NCBI GenBank assembly: GCA_029240955.1 | Contig: JARDZH010000149.1 | Coordinates: 1 to 6,019 of the forward strand | Direction: 5' to 3' | DNA from: Pseudomonas sp. | Lineage (GTDB): Bacteria > Pseudomonadota > Gammaproteobacteria > Pseudomonadales > Pseudomonadaceae | Length of the DNA: 6,019 nucleotides | Shown here: in pieces, positions 1-6,019 of the stretch | Numbering within the stretch: the stretch's first letter is position 1 | How the letters are laid out: each line of letters starts with the position of its first letter | Program-made: the position numbers and the translations under genes | Notes under the pieces: model-generated | Seen by the model: only the letters and a program-made list of their open reading frames with translations | Database searches by the model: none | Told to the model about the DNA's origin: nothing

Positions 1-199
1 GATCACCGACGGCAAAGCCACCAGCTCGCAGGCCGAGCGCAGCAAGCTGTATCACCAGGCGCAAGCGCAGATCCAGCAACAGGCGCTGTGGATTCCGCTT
101 GCGCATCCGACCGCGGCCGCCTTGGTGCGCAAGGATGTCAGCGGTTACCAGGTCAGCCCGTTTGGCCGGCAGGATTTTTTCCAAGTGACCGGGAAGTAG
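1..199 (+). CDS. Family 5 ABC transporter solute-binding protein (DppA-like), C-terminal fragment
   Basis: This is the last 65 codons of a gene that enters from the left edge; the frame starts at base 2 and ends in TAG at 197-199. The visible protein reads ITDGKATSSQAERSKLYHQA, then an LWIPLAHPT stretch, and ends VSGYQVSPFGRQDFFQVTGK. The Y-x-x-A-Q-x-x-I-x-x-Q-A-x-W-I-P-L-A-H segment followed by a basic strand and G-Y-x-V-x-P-F-G is the usual C-terminal end of periplasmic dipeptide/oligopeptide-binding proteins such as DppA. These proteins capture peptides in the periplasm and deliver them to an inner-membrane ABC permease. The family call rests only on this tail, so substrate specificity cannot be given. 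The N-terminal signal peptide and ligand-binding lobes lie outside the window. It converges with radC across a REPIN-filled gap, and no permease gene is visible here. Confidence 0.85.
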   Translation, partial: ITDGKATSSQAERSKLYHQAQAQIQQQALWIPLAHPTAAALVRKDVSGYQVSPFGRQDFFQVTGK

Positions 200-211
200 A
201 AGCGCGGGCAT

Positions 212-301
212 TGTGGGAGGGAGCATAGCTCGCGACGAACGATAACGCGGTGGTCCTGAAAAACCGCGTTGCCTGTGTCGCGGGCAAGCGCGCGCCTACG
301 G
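212..301. repeat. REPIN-like element 1 (hybrid/degenerate REP pair)
   Basis: Two REP-like units face each other. The left unit (about 212-238) starts TGTGGGAGGGAG and contains the small hairpin GAGC-ATA-GCTC at 221-231, followed by GCGAC. The right unit (about 277-301) starts GTCGCGGGCAAGC and ends CCTACGG. CGCGAC at 231-236 pairs with GTCGCG at 277-282. Between them is a separate perfect 8-bp stem, AACGCGGT (244-251) with ACCGCGTT (263-270), around an 11-nt loop. The two REP halves do not match each other well (GCATAGC core on the left, GCAAGC core on the right), so this is probably a mutated or composite element. REPINs are non-coding and are mobilised in trans by RAYT transposases; none is present here. 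Confidence 0.7.
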
Positions 302-317
302 ATGAGGTGCATTCATT

Positions 318-395
318 GTAGGAGTGGCTTTAGCCGCGAAGAAGCCGGAGCAGGTGAAACCAATTTGACGCTTTCGCGGCTAAAGCCACTCCTAC
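318..395. repeat. REPIN-like element 2 (perfect 23-bp inverted repeat)
   Basis: The arm at 318-340 begins GTAGGAGTGGCTTTAGCC, and the arm at 373-395 is its exact reverse complement over all 23 bases. A 32-nt loop (341-372) separates them. Each arm has its own short palindrome, GGC-TTTA-GCC. The GTAG 5' end, the internal palindrome and the head-to-head pairing are the standard form of a Pseudomonas REPIN. It sits 19 bp beyond the radC stop codon and 118 bp beyond the stop of the upstream transporter gene. It could fold as a large hairpin in either transcript and help protect or end mRNAs from both sides, but no T-run follows either arm, so it is not a typical intrinsic terminator. Confidence 0.88.
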
Positions 396-414
396 GGGTG
401 GAATGAGGACGTGT

Positions 415-1089
415 CTACATCAACCCCTGCTCCACCATCGACAGCGGTTCACCATCGCCGATGATCACGTGGTCGAGCACCTGAACATCGATCAGGGCCA
501 ATGCCTCTTTAAGGCGTTCGGTCAGGTCGATGTCTGCGTTGCTGGGTTCAGTGATGCCCGAGGGATGGTTGTGACACAGGATCATGCTCGCGGCGTTGTG
601 GCTCATGGCGCGTTTGACCACCTGACGCGGATGCACGTGAGCCGAGTTGATCGTGCCGTGAAACAGGATCTCGAAGGTGATGACCCTGTGCTTGTTATCC
701 AGAAACAGGCACCCGAACACTTCATGCGGCTCGTGCCGCAGCAGCGCCTTGAGATAACGACGCACCTGCAGCGGGCTTTCCAGCGCGTTGCTGCGCTGCA
801 GGGATTCGGCCATGTGCCGACGGGCCATTTCCATCACCGCCTGCAACTGGGCGAACTTTGCCGGCCCCAGCCCTTCCTGTGAACTGAACATCGGCAGGTC
901 CGCATCCAGTAACGGTCTGATCCCGCCGAATTGATTCAACAGGTGACGCGCCAGGTCGACAGCGCTCTTGCCGGGTACGCCGGTGCGCAGAAAGATCGCC
1001 AGCAACTCAGCGTCAGAAAGACTCTCGGCACCCAGCTCCAGCAAACGCTCGCGCGGACGTTCCGACGCAGGCCAATTGCGAATACTCAT
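415..1089 (-). CDS. radC: RadC family JAMM-domain protein
   Basis: This is a 224-residue protein, the normal full length for the RadC/UPF0758 family. Residues 1-60 carry the N-terminal RadC signature ([20 protein letters not shown], then AIFLRTG). Residues ~55-88 (GGIRPLL...[15 protein letters not shown]) form a helix-hairpin-helix-like segment. Residues ~105-224 are the JAB1/MPN/Mov34 (JAMM) domain with the intact metal motif H173-x-H175-x10-D186 (CHNHPSG...NADID) and E140 as the probable acidic partner. The fold predicts a zinc peptidase or isopeptidase-like enzyme, but the cellular job of RadC is unsettled and its old DNA-repair assignment in E. coli has been questioned. The start at 1089 is chosen over an in-frame ATG at 1200 because it begins the family signature and has GGAGG four bases upstream. 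The stop is TAG at 417-415. It is transcribed divergently from coaBC. Confidence 0.96.
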   Translation of the reverse strand: MSIRNWPASERPRERLLELGAESLSDAELLAIFLRTGVPGKSAVDLARHLLNQFGGIRPLLDADLPMFSSQEGLGPAKFAQLQAVMEMARRHMAESLQRSNALESPLQVRRYLKALLRHEPHEVFGCLFLDNKHRVITFEILFHGTINSAHVHPRQVVKRAMSHNAASMILCHNHPSGITEPSNADIDLTERLKEALALIDVQVLDHVIIGDGEPLSMVEQGLM

Positions 1090-1223
1090 ACCACCTCCAT
1101 GTGTGTGCACGCCGCTGTTCCAGTGCGGTCGCTGTGCTATCTTAGCCCATCTTTTTTGCGCGGCGATCTGGCCTGGGGAGGCGTCATCGCCGTCGCGCAT
1201 CCACTCGACAAAAAGGCAGGCCT
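1090..1223. promoter_or_regulatory. Divergent radC/coaBC promoter region
   Basis: This is the only non-coding segment between the divergently transcribed radC and coaBC genes, so it should hold promoters for both, including the one serving the coaBC-dut-algC-argB cluster. The only clearly AT-rich patch is 1135-1157. On the plus strand it includes TGCTATCTT at 1135-1143, an extended -10-like element (TG-n-TATCTT), but no good -35 box is visible 16-18 bp upstream. On the minus strand the overlapping TAAGAT (1144-1139) could be a -10 for radC. Assigning the region as a promoter is a safe inference from layout; the individual boxes are weak. Confidence 0.45.
1094..1098 (-). promoter_or_regulatory. 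radC ribosome binding site
   Basis: On the minus strand the sequence reads GGAGGTGGT directly before the ATG at 1089, so a perfect GGAGG lies 4 nt from the start. This decides the start in favour of the 224-residue protein rather than the 261-residue reading from 1200. Confidence 0.8.
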
Positions 1224-2432
1224 ATGCAGCGGCTTTATCGAAAACGCATCGTTCTGGGCGTCGGCGGCGGCATCGCGGCCTACAAGAGCGCCGAGCTGGT
1301 TCGCCGGCTGCGCGACCACGGTGCAGAGGTGCGCGTCGTCATGACCCGTGGTGGCGCCGAATTCATCACGCCATTGACCATGCAGGCGCTTTCCGGGCAT
1401 CCGGTGCATCTGGATCTGCTCGATCCGGCGGCCGAAGCGGCCATGGGTCATATCGAGCTGGCCAAGTGGGCCGACCTGATTCTTATCGCTCCGGCCACCG
1501 CCGACCTCATCGCGCGCCTGACCCAAGGCATCGCCAACGATTTGCTGACCACTGTCGTGCTGGCCACTGACGCGACCGTCGCTATCGCGCCGGCCATGAA
1601 CCAGGCCATGTGGCGCGATGCCTCGGTGCAGGCTAATACCCGCGCCCTCGAAGAGCGTGGGTTTCGCGTGTTCGGCCCGGCATCCGGCAGCCAGGCCTGC
1701 GGAGACGTGGGTTTTGGGCGAATGCTCGAACCCAATGATCTGGCCCAATGCGCCGCCGACTGCTTCCAGCGTCTTACGCTGACCGGCAAGCACGTGTTGA
1801 TCACCGCAGGCCCGACTCAGGAAAACATCGATCCGGTGCGCTACATCACCAACCACAGCTCCGGGAAGATGGGCTTTGCCCTGGCCGAAGCGGCCGTGGA
1901 AGCAGGTGCGCGGGTGACACTGATCACCGGCCCGGTCAGCCTGCCAACGCCGGATCGCGTCACGCGCATCGATGTGGTCAGCGCCCGAGACATGCTTGCC
2001 GCGTGCGAGGCTGCGATCCCGTGCGACCTGTTCATCGCGTCCGCTGCGGTTGCCGACTACCGACCCGAAGTCATCGCTCCACACAAACTCAAGAAAGATC
2101 CCACGAATGGTGACGGTCTGTTGCTGCAGATGGTTCGCAACCCGGACATCCTCGCAACGATTGCCACTCGCCCGGATCGCCCGTTCAGTGTCGGCTTCGC
2201 GGCCGAGACCGAACACCTGCTCGACTACGCTGCGCGCAAGCTCAAGGACAAGAACCTCGACCTGATCGTCGCCAATGATGTGGCCAACCCCAGCATCGGC
2301 TTCAACAGCGAGGAAAACGCCTGCAGCGTGATCGACCGAGCGTTGCACGCAACGCTTTTCGCCCAGACCAGCAAAGGCAAGATTGCCCGCCAGCTGATCA
2401 CTTTTATCGCCGAACGCATGAACCAGGTTTAA
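1224..2432 (+). CDS. coaBC: Bifunctional phosphopantothenoylcysteine decarboxylase / phosphopantothenate-cysteine ligase
   Basis: The 402-residue protein (also known as Dfp) catalyses two consecutive cytoplasmic steps of coenzyme A synthesis. CoaB joins 4'-phosphopantothenate and cysteine using CTP, and CoaC removes CO2 with FMN to give 4'-phosphopantetheine. The N-terminal CoaC flavoprotein domain (about 1-185) starts KRIVLGVGGGIAAYKSAELV. It has the catalytic H76 in GHIELAKWAD, the PAMNQ motif with N126, and the substrate-clamp cysteine C159 in GSQACGDVG. The C-terminal CoaB domain (about 186-402) has ITAGPTQENIDPVRYITNHS with N210, the SGKMG segment, AAVADYRPE, and a KLKK motif (288-291) holding the lysine equivalent to E. 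coli K289. All key residues are present and the length is normal. The ATG follows a modest AAGGCAGG Shine-Dalgarno sequence. It is the first gene of the cluster, with dut starting 6 nt after its stop. Confidence 0.98.
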   Translation: MQRLYRKRIVLGVGGGIAAYKSAELVRRLRDHGAEVRVVMTRGGAEFITPLTMQALSGHPVHLDLLDPAAEAAMGHIELAKWADLILIAPATADLIARLTQGIANDLLTTVVLATDATVAIAPAMNQAMWRDASVQANTRALEERGFRVFGPASGSQACGDVGFGRMLEPNDLAQCAADCFQRLTLTGKHVLITAGPTQENIDPVRYITNHSSGKMGFALAEAAVEAGARVTLITGPVSLPTPDRVTRIDVVSARDMLAACEAAIPCDLFIASAAVADYRPEVIAPHKLKKDPTNGDGLLLQMVRNPDILATIATRPDRPFSVGFAAETEHLLDYAARKLKDKNLDLIVANDVANPSIGFNSEENACSVIDRALHATLFAQTSKGKIARQLITFIAERMNQV

Positions 2433-2438
2433 TCACGA

Positions 2439-2894
2439 ATGCACGCTCTACAAGCCAAGATCCTCGACCCTCGCATTGGCGAACAATTTCCGCTGCCGGC
2501 TTACGCCACCACCGGCTCTGCCGGGCTGGACCTGCGCGCCATGCTCAAGGAAGACACCGTTCTCGAGCCGGGTCAGACACTGCTGATCCCGACGGGTCTT
2601 TCGATCTATATCGGTGATCCGGGCCTTGGCGCCATGATCCTGCCGCGCTCAGGTCTGGGCCACAAACATGGCATCGTGCTGGGCAACCTGGTCGGCCTGA
2701 TCGACTCCGATTATCAGGGCGAGTTGATGGTGTCCTGCTGGAACCGCGGTCAGACCCCGTTCACCATCGCCATCGGTGAGCGCATTGCTCAACTGGTGCT
2801 TGTGCCAGTGGTTCAGGCCCACTTCGAACTGGTCGAAACATTCGACGAGACCCAGCGCGGCGCCGGCGGCTTCGGTCACTCGGGCAGCCACTGA
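2439..2894 (+). CDS. dut: Deoxyuridine 5'-triphosphate nucleotidohydrolase (dUTPase)
   Basis: The 151-residue enzyme hydrolyses dUTP to dUMP and pyrophosphate. This keeps uracil out of DNA and supplies dUMP for thymidylate synthesis. All five conserved motifs of trimeric dUTPases are present in order: AGLDLRA (28-34), [10 protein letters not shown] (69-78), [11 protein letters not shown] (86-96, with the catalytic aspartate D89 and Y92 for uracil recognition), [12 protein letters not shown] (113-124) and the glycine-rich C-terminal arm [12 protein letters not shown] (140-151), which closes over the triphosphate. Length and layout match the E. coli protein closely. Only 6 nt separate it from the coaBC stop and its own Shine-Dalgarno is poor (an AGG about 13 nt upstream), so it is probably translated by coupling to coaBC. 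The coaBC-dut pairing is common in gamma-proteobacteria. Confidence 0.98.
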   Translation: MHALQAKILDPRIGEQFPLPAYATTGSAGLDLRAMLKEDTVLEPGQTLLIPTGLSIYIGDPGLGAMILPRSGLGHKHGIVLGNLVGLIDSDYQGELMVSCWNRGQTPFTIAIGERIAQLVLVPVVQAHFELVETFDETQRGAGGFGHSGSH

Positions 2895-2932
2895 GTCGTC
2901 ACCGCAAATAATCAGGTTTTCACAACCAGCTC

Positions 2933-2941
2933 AGGGAGAGG
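2933..2941 (+). promoter_or_regulatory. Ribosome binding site for the long algC form
   Basis: AGGGAGAGG lies just before the GTG at 2946; the GGGAG core at 2934-2938 is 7 nt from the start codon. This well-placed site is the main sequence evidence that the 858-residue form of AlgC is really translated, despite its GTG start and the presence of an internal ATG at the classical start. Confidence 0.7.
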
Positions 2942-2945
2942 ACGG

Positions 2946-5522
2946 GTGAAAGGCAGTCAGCACTCTGCGTCAGACAAGCCCGGCACAGCCGGCCCATTGG
3001 CAGCGAATGTGCGGGCATTGTCTCCCGGCCTCGTCCCTGCGGTGATCGGACTGCTGATCGCCGTGGTCCTCGTCTGGTTCGCGCTGGCGAGCAATCCACA
3101 GCAGCGCGCGCAGCTTGTACAGGCCTGGAGCGGCAGCCAGGCATCGGCGCTTCGGCTGGCGCTGGATCAACTCAATGCCGATACGCGCGCCGCCGCGTCC
3201 AGCGATCTGCTGGTCAACGCGCTTCGCAGCAACGACCCTGCGGCCATCCGCGCTGCGCAGGATTCAGTCGGGCGTTGGGGCAACCTGCTGGGCGCCCGTC
3301 TCAATCCTGCCGGGCTGGCAGATGTCGACCCGCAAGGTGCTTTGCCGGTCAGCTACGCCACGCTCGATATGCTCAACAAGGCCGAACAGGACCAGAATGT
3401 TGCTCCCGAAGCGCGCAAGATCGGCGAGCGCTGGGTCGTGTACAGCGCTGCACCGGTTCGTACCGATCCAGCGCAGCCTCCTGTCGGTACGCTGTTGCTG
3501 GCCTTCGACCCGCAACGTCTGCTCAATGCCCTGCCGCTCATGCCGGAAGAAACCGGCAAGATCGTGCTGAGTCAGCAGTTCGGCAATGGACCGGGCCAGG
3601 TGTTTCTCCAGCGCGGAGAAGGCGACGGCAAATCCCTGAGCCTGGACACCGGCTATGCTGGCTGGAAGCTGGAGTTCACGCCGGGTGACGCCCTCCACGC
3701 CTCACCGTCTCTGGCGCTGCTGTTACTCGCTGTACTGATCGCACTTGCGGGCATGGTTCTGGGGCTTTACCTCAATGAGCGCGCATTGCGGCGCCAGATC
3801 CAGGACGATGCCAGACAATTGGATCAACTGGTCCAAGAACTCTCGAGCGGAAAAGCCGTCAAAGCCTTCGGTTTGAGCCTGGCGCCCCTCAATAATCTGG
3901 CTCAGGCGCTAGCCCGTGTTTCACTTCGCAGTCAGGCCGCACCGGCCCCGACCGTGAACGAGGAACCCGGTGCAACACCCAGCATCACGAAAACCGGCGC
4001 TCGGTCCTCACCTGCCGCATCGAGCGCCGCTTGGACAGATCCGCTGTTTCAAGATACCGATATCCTTAATATCGACATTCTCGACGAAAACCAGGACTTC
4101 CTGAGATCGGAGCATCCCACCGTTATGAACAGCCAAGCATCAGTGGCACCCAAGCTTCCCGAAACCATTTTCCGTGCCTATGACATTCGTGGCGTGGTCG
4201 GGGATACCCTCAGCGCTGAAACCGCTTACTGGATCGGTCGTGCCATCGGCTCGGAAAGCCTGGCCCAGAACGAACCCAATGTCAGCGTTGGCCGCGACGG
4301 TCGTCTTTCCGGACCCGAACTGGTGCAACAACTGATTCAAGGCCTGCACGACAGCGGCTGCCATGTCAGCGATGTCGGCCTGGTGCCTACGCCTGCGCTT
4401 TACTACGCCGCCAACGTTCTGGCCGGCAAGACCGGTGTCATGCTCACCGGCAGCCACAACCCCAAGGACTACAACGGTTTCAAGATCGTGATCGCTGGCG
4501 ACACCTTGGCCAACGAGCAGATCCAGGCGCTGCACGAGCGCATTCGCACCAACAACCTGACCTCGCAGAAAGGCAGCATCACCAAAGTCGACATCCTCGA
4601 TCGCTACTTCAAGCAGATCAAGGACGACGTGGTTCTGGCCCGCAAGCTCAAGGTCGTGGTCGACTGCGGCAACGGCGCGGCTGGCGTTATCGCCCCGCAG
4701 CTGATCGAAGCGCTGGGTTGTGAAGTCATTTCGCTGTACGCGGAAGTGGACGGCAACTTCCCGAATCACCACCCGGATCCGGGCAAGCTGGAAAACCTTC
4801 AGGACCTGATCGCCAAGGTCAAGGAAACCGGCGCTGATCTGGGTCTGGCTTTCGACGGCGACGGCGACCGTGTCGGCGTGGTGACCAATGAAGGCAACGT
4901 GGTCTACCCCGATCGCCTGCTGATGCTGTTCGCGCTGGACGTGCTCAAGCGCAATCCGGGTGCCGACATTCTGTTCGACGTCAAATGCACGCGTCGCCTG
5001 ACCCCGCTGATCAGCGAGCATGGCGGCCGTCCGGTCATGTGGAAAACCGGCCACTCGCTCATCAAGAAAGAGATGAAGAAAAGCGGCGCGCTGCTGGCTG
5101 GCGAAATGAGCGGCCATATCTTCTTCAAAGAGCGCTGGTTCGGTTTCGACGACGGTATCTACAGTGCCGCACGTCTGCTGGAAATCCTCAGCCAGGAATC
5201 GGCTACCGCTGAAGAGCTGTTCGAGACCTTCCCGAACGATATTTCCACGCCGGAGATCAACATCAAGGTGACGGATGTCACCAAGTTCAGCATCATCGAG
5301 GCCCTTGAGAAAGATGCGCAGTGGGGTGATGCCAAACTGACCAGCATCGACGGCGTCCGTGTGGACTATCCGAAAGGCTGGGGTCTGGTTCGCGCTTCCA
5401 ATACCACGCCGGTACTGGTATTACGCTTCGAAGCTGAAACCGAAGCCGAGCTGCAGCGTATCAAGGATGTATTCCATACCGAGCTCAAGAAAGTTGCGCC
5501 GGATCTCGACCTGCCGTTTTGA
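2946..5522 (+). CDS. algC: Phosphomannomutase/phosphoglucomutase AlgC with N-terminal membrane-sensor-like extension (long form)
   Basis: The frame runs uninterrupted for 858 residues from GTG. The last ~460 residues are a complete alpha-D-phosphohexomutase that interconverts mannose or glucose 1- and 6-phosphates, feeding GDP-mannose (alginate, A-band LPS, Psl) and UDP-glucose/rhamnose (LPS core, rhamnolipid). In long-form numbering the phosphoserine is S503 in TGSHNP (501-506), the Mg-binding loop DGDGDR has D637, D639 and D641, the sugar-specificity loop is GEMSGH (719-724), and the phosphate-binding loop RASNTTP is at 816-822. Ahead of it, residues 29-48 and 255-276 are transmembrane helices flanking a ~205-residue, probably periplasmic, region. 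Residues ~277-328 are HAMP-like helices, 331-363 a Pro/Ala/Ser linker, and 365-386 an acidic-hydrophobic segment. Predicted topology keeps the enzyme cytoplasmic but membrane-tethered. What the extension senses is unknown to me. A shorter 465-residue product from 4125 is possible. The gap from dut is 51 nt and to argB 24 nt. Confidence 0.93.
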   Translation: MKGSQHSASDKPGTAGPLAANVRALSPGLVPAVIGLLIAVVLVWFALASNPQQRAQLVQAWSGSQASALRLALDQLNADTRAAASSDLLVNALRSNDPAAIRAAQDSVGRWGNLLGARLNPAGLADVDPQGALPVSYATLDMLNKAEQDQNVAPEARKIGERWVVYSAAPVRTDPAQPPVGTLLLAFDPQRLLNALPLMPEETGKIVLSQQFGNGPGQVFLQRGEGDGKSLSLDTGYAGWKLEFTPGDALHASPSLALLLLAVLIALAGMVLGLYLNERALRRQIQDDARQLDQLVQELSSGKAVKAFGLSLAPLNNLAQALARVSLRSQAAPAPTVNEEPGATPSITKTGARSSPAASSAAWTDPLFQDTDILNIDILDENQDFLRSEHPTVMNSQASVAPKLPETIFRAYDIRGVVGDTLSAETAYWIGRAIGSESLAQNEPNVSVGRDGRLSGPELVQQLIQGLHDSGCHVSDVGLVPTPALYYAANVLAGKTGVMLTGSHNPKDYNGFKIVIAGDTLANEQIQALHERIRTNNLTSQKGSITKVDILDRYFKQIKDDVVLARKLKVVVDCGNGAAGVIAPQLIEALGCEVISLYAEVDGNFPNHHPDPGKLENLQDLIAKVKETGADLGLAFDGDGDRVGVVTNEGNVVYPDRLLMLFALDVLKRNPGADILFDVKCTRRLTPLISEHGGRPVMWKTGHSLIKKEMKKSGALLAGEMSGHIFFKERWFGFDDGIYSAARLLEILSQESATAEELFETFPNDISTPEINIKVTDVTKFSIIEALEKDAQWGDAKLTSIDGVRVDYPKGWGLVRASNTTPVLVLRFEAETEAELQRIKDVFHTELKKVAPDLDLPF
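3837..3863 (+). promoter_or_regulatory. Possible internal AlgU (sigma-22 / sigma-E type) promoter within algC
   Basis: GAACTC at 3837-3842 and TCAAA at 3859-3863 are separated by exactly 16 nt. This resembles the sigma-E/AlgU consensus GAACTT-N16/17-TCnnA, with one mismatch in the -35 box. A start near 3869 would give a ~255-nt leader to the ATG at 4125 and would express only the soluble enzyme. AlgC is needed for alginate, whose genes are AlgU-controlled, so the site makes biological sense. It lies inside coding sequence (long-form residues 298-306), and short matches arise by chance. Confidence 0.3.
4125..5522 (+). other. algC: Alternative short AlgC reading (465 residues, internal ATG)
   Basis: The in-frame ATG at 4125 is residue 394 of the long form. 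It begins MNSQASVAPKLPETIFRAYD, which aligns with the start of the crystallised ~463-residue P. aeruginosa AlgC. From here the protein is a complete four-domain phosphohexomutase: phosphoserine S110, metal aspartates D244/D246/D248, sugar loop E327 and S329, and phosphate loop R423-S425-N426-T427 (short-form numbering). The only Shine-Dalgarno candidate is GGAG at 4109-4112, 12 nt from the ATG, which is longer than ideal. Translation could arise from the long transcript or from an internal promoter. It is recorded as an alternative product of the same gene, not as a second gene. Confidence 0.5.
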
Positions 5523-5536
5523 TTTTTCCTTTGACT

Positions 5537-5540
5537 GGAG
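5537..5540 (+). promoter_or_regulatory. argB ribosome binding site
   Basis: GGAG at 5537-5540 is 6 nt upstream of the ATG at 5547, inside the 24-nt algC-argB gap. It supports this ATG as the argB start. No terminator hairpin is present in the gap, which is consistent with read-through from algC. Confidence 0.7.
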
Positions 5541-5546
5541 CCCTGA

Positions 5547-6019
<473 letters not shown>

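Noticed and set aside
234..242. AlgR-box-like sequence on the minus strand (TCGTTCGTC, 8 of 9 to CCGTTCGTC)
   Set aside because: It falls inside a REP unit between two genes unrelated to alginate, and the match is part of the repeat sequence.
853..858. Perfect sigma-E-type -35 box GAACTT on the plus strand
   Set aside because: No suitable -10 box occurs 15-17 nt downstream, and it lies antisense inside radC with no plus-strand gene to serve.
403..882. 159-codon plus-strand frame opposite radC
   Set aside because: It lies antisense to the conserved JAMM domain and has no ribosome binding site or family features.
1090..1200. In-frame 37-residue N-terminal extension of radC to an ATG at 1200
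   Set aside because: The extension has no family similarity, crosses the divergent promoter region, and the ATG at 1089 has a perfect GGAGG and begins the RadC signature.
1137..2348. 403-codon open frame on the minus strand opposite coaBC
   Set aside because: It is the complement of a well-supported gene, is rich in residues typical of reversed high-G+C codons, shows no recognisable domain and has no ribosome binding site. It is a shadow of coaBC codon bias.
4140..5117. 325-codon open frame on the minus strand opposite the AlgC catalytic domain
   Set aside because: It mirrors codon use of a strongly conserved enzyme and has no recognisable motif of its own.
5523..5546. T-rich stretch after the algC stop as a terminator
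   Set aside because: There is a short T run but no stem-loop before it, and argB follows at once with its own ribosome binding site.

Overview
The window comes from a Pseudomonas chromosome, most likely the syringae/fluorescens side of the genus. The reasons are high G+C with strongly biased codons, proteins that resemble Pseudomonas RadC, CoaBC, Dut, AlgC and ArgB throughout, the gene order radC / coaBC-dut-algC-argB (the order I recall from P. aeruginosa), and intergenic REP/REPIN palindromes of a kind common in that lineage. Species assignment is inference.

Layout: 1-199 is the 3' end of a family 5 (peptide-type) ABC transporter solute-binding protein. At 200-414 there is a gene-free gap between convergent genes that holds two different REPIN-like inverted-repeat elements. 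radC lies on the minus strand at 415-1089. A 134-bp divergent promoter region (1090-1223) separates it from a compact plus-strand cluster: coaBC (1224-2432), dut (2439-2894), algC (2946-5522) and the 5' part of argB (5547 to the window end). Gaps in the cluster are 6, 51 and 24 nt with no visible terminator, so co-transcription is likely.

The cluster is housekeeping with mixed pathways: two steps of coenzyme A synthesis, dUTP removal and dUMP supply, interconversion of hexose 1- and 6-phosphates for alginate, LPS and other exopolysaccharides, and the second step of arginine synthesis. I see no mobile element, toxin-antitoxin, defence or CRISPR system, no RNA gene, and no wholly new system.

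The most interesting item is algC. The reading frame encodes 858 residues: the usual ~465-residue phosphomannomutase/phosphoglucomutase preceded in frame by 393 residues that look like a two-transmembrane, sensor-like module (TM, ~200-residue periplasmic region, TM, HAMP-like helices, Pro/Ala linker, acidic tail). A good ribosome binding site supports the long form. An internal ATG at 4125 matches the classical AlgC start, and a sequence resembling an AlgU/sigma-E promoter lies about 260 bp before it, so both a membrane-anchored and a soluble form are plausible.
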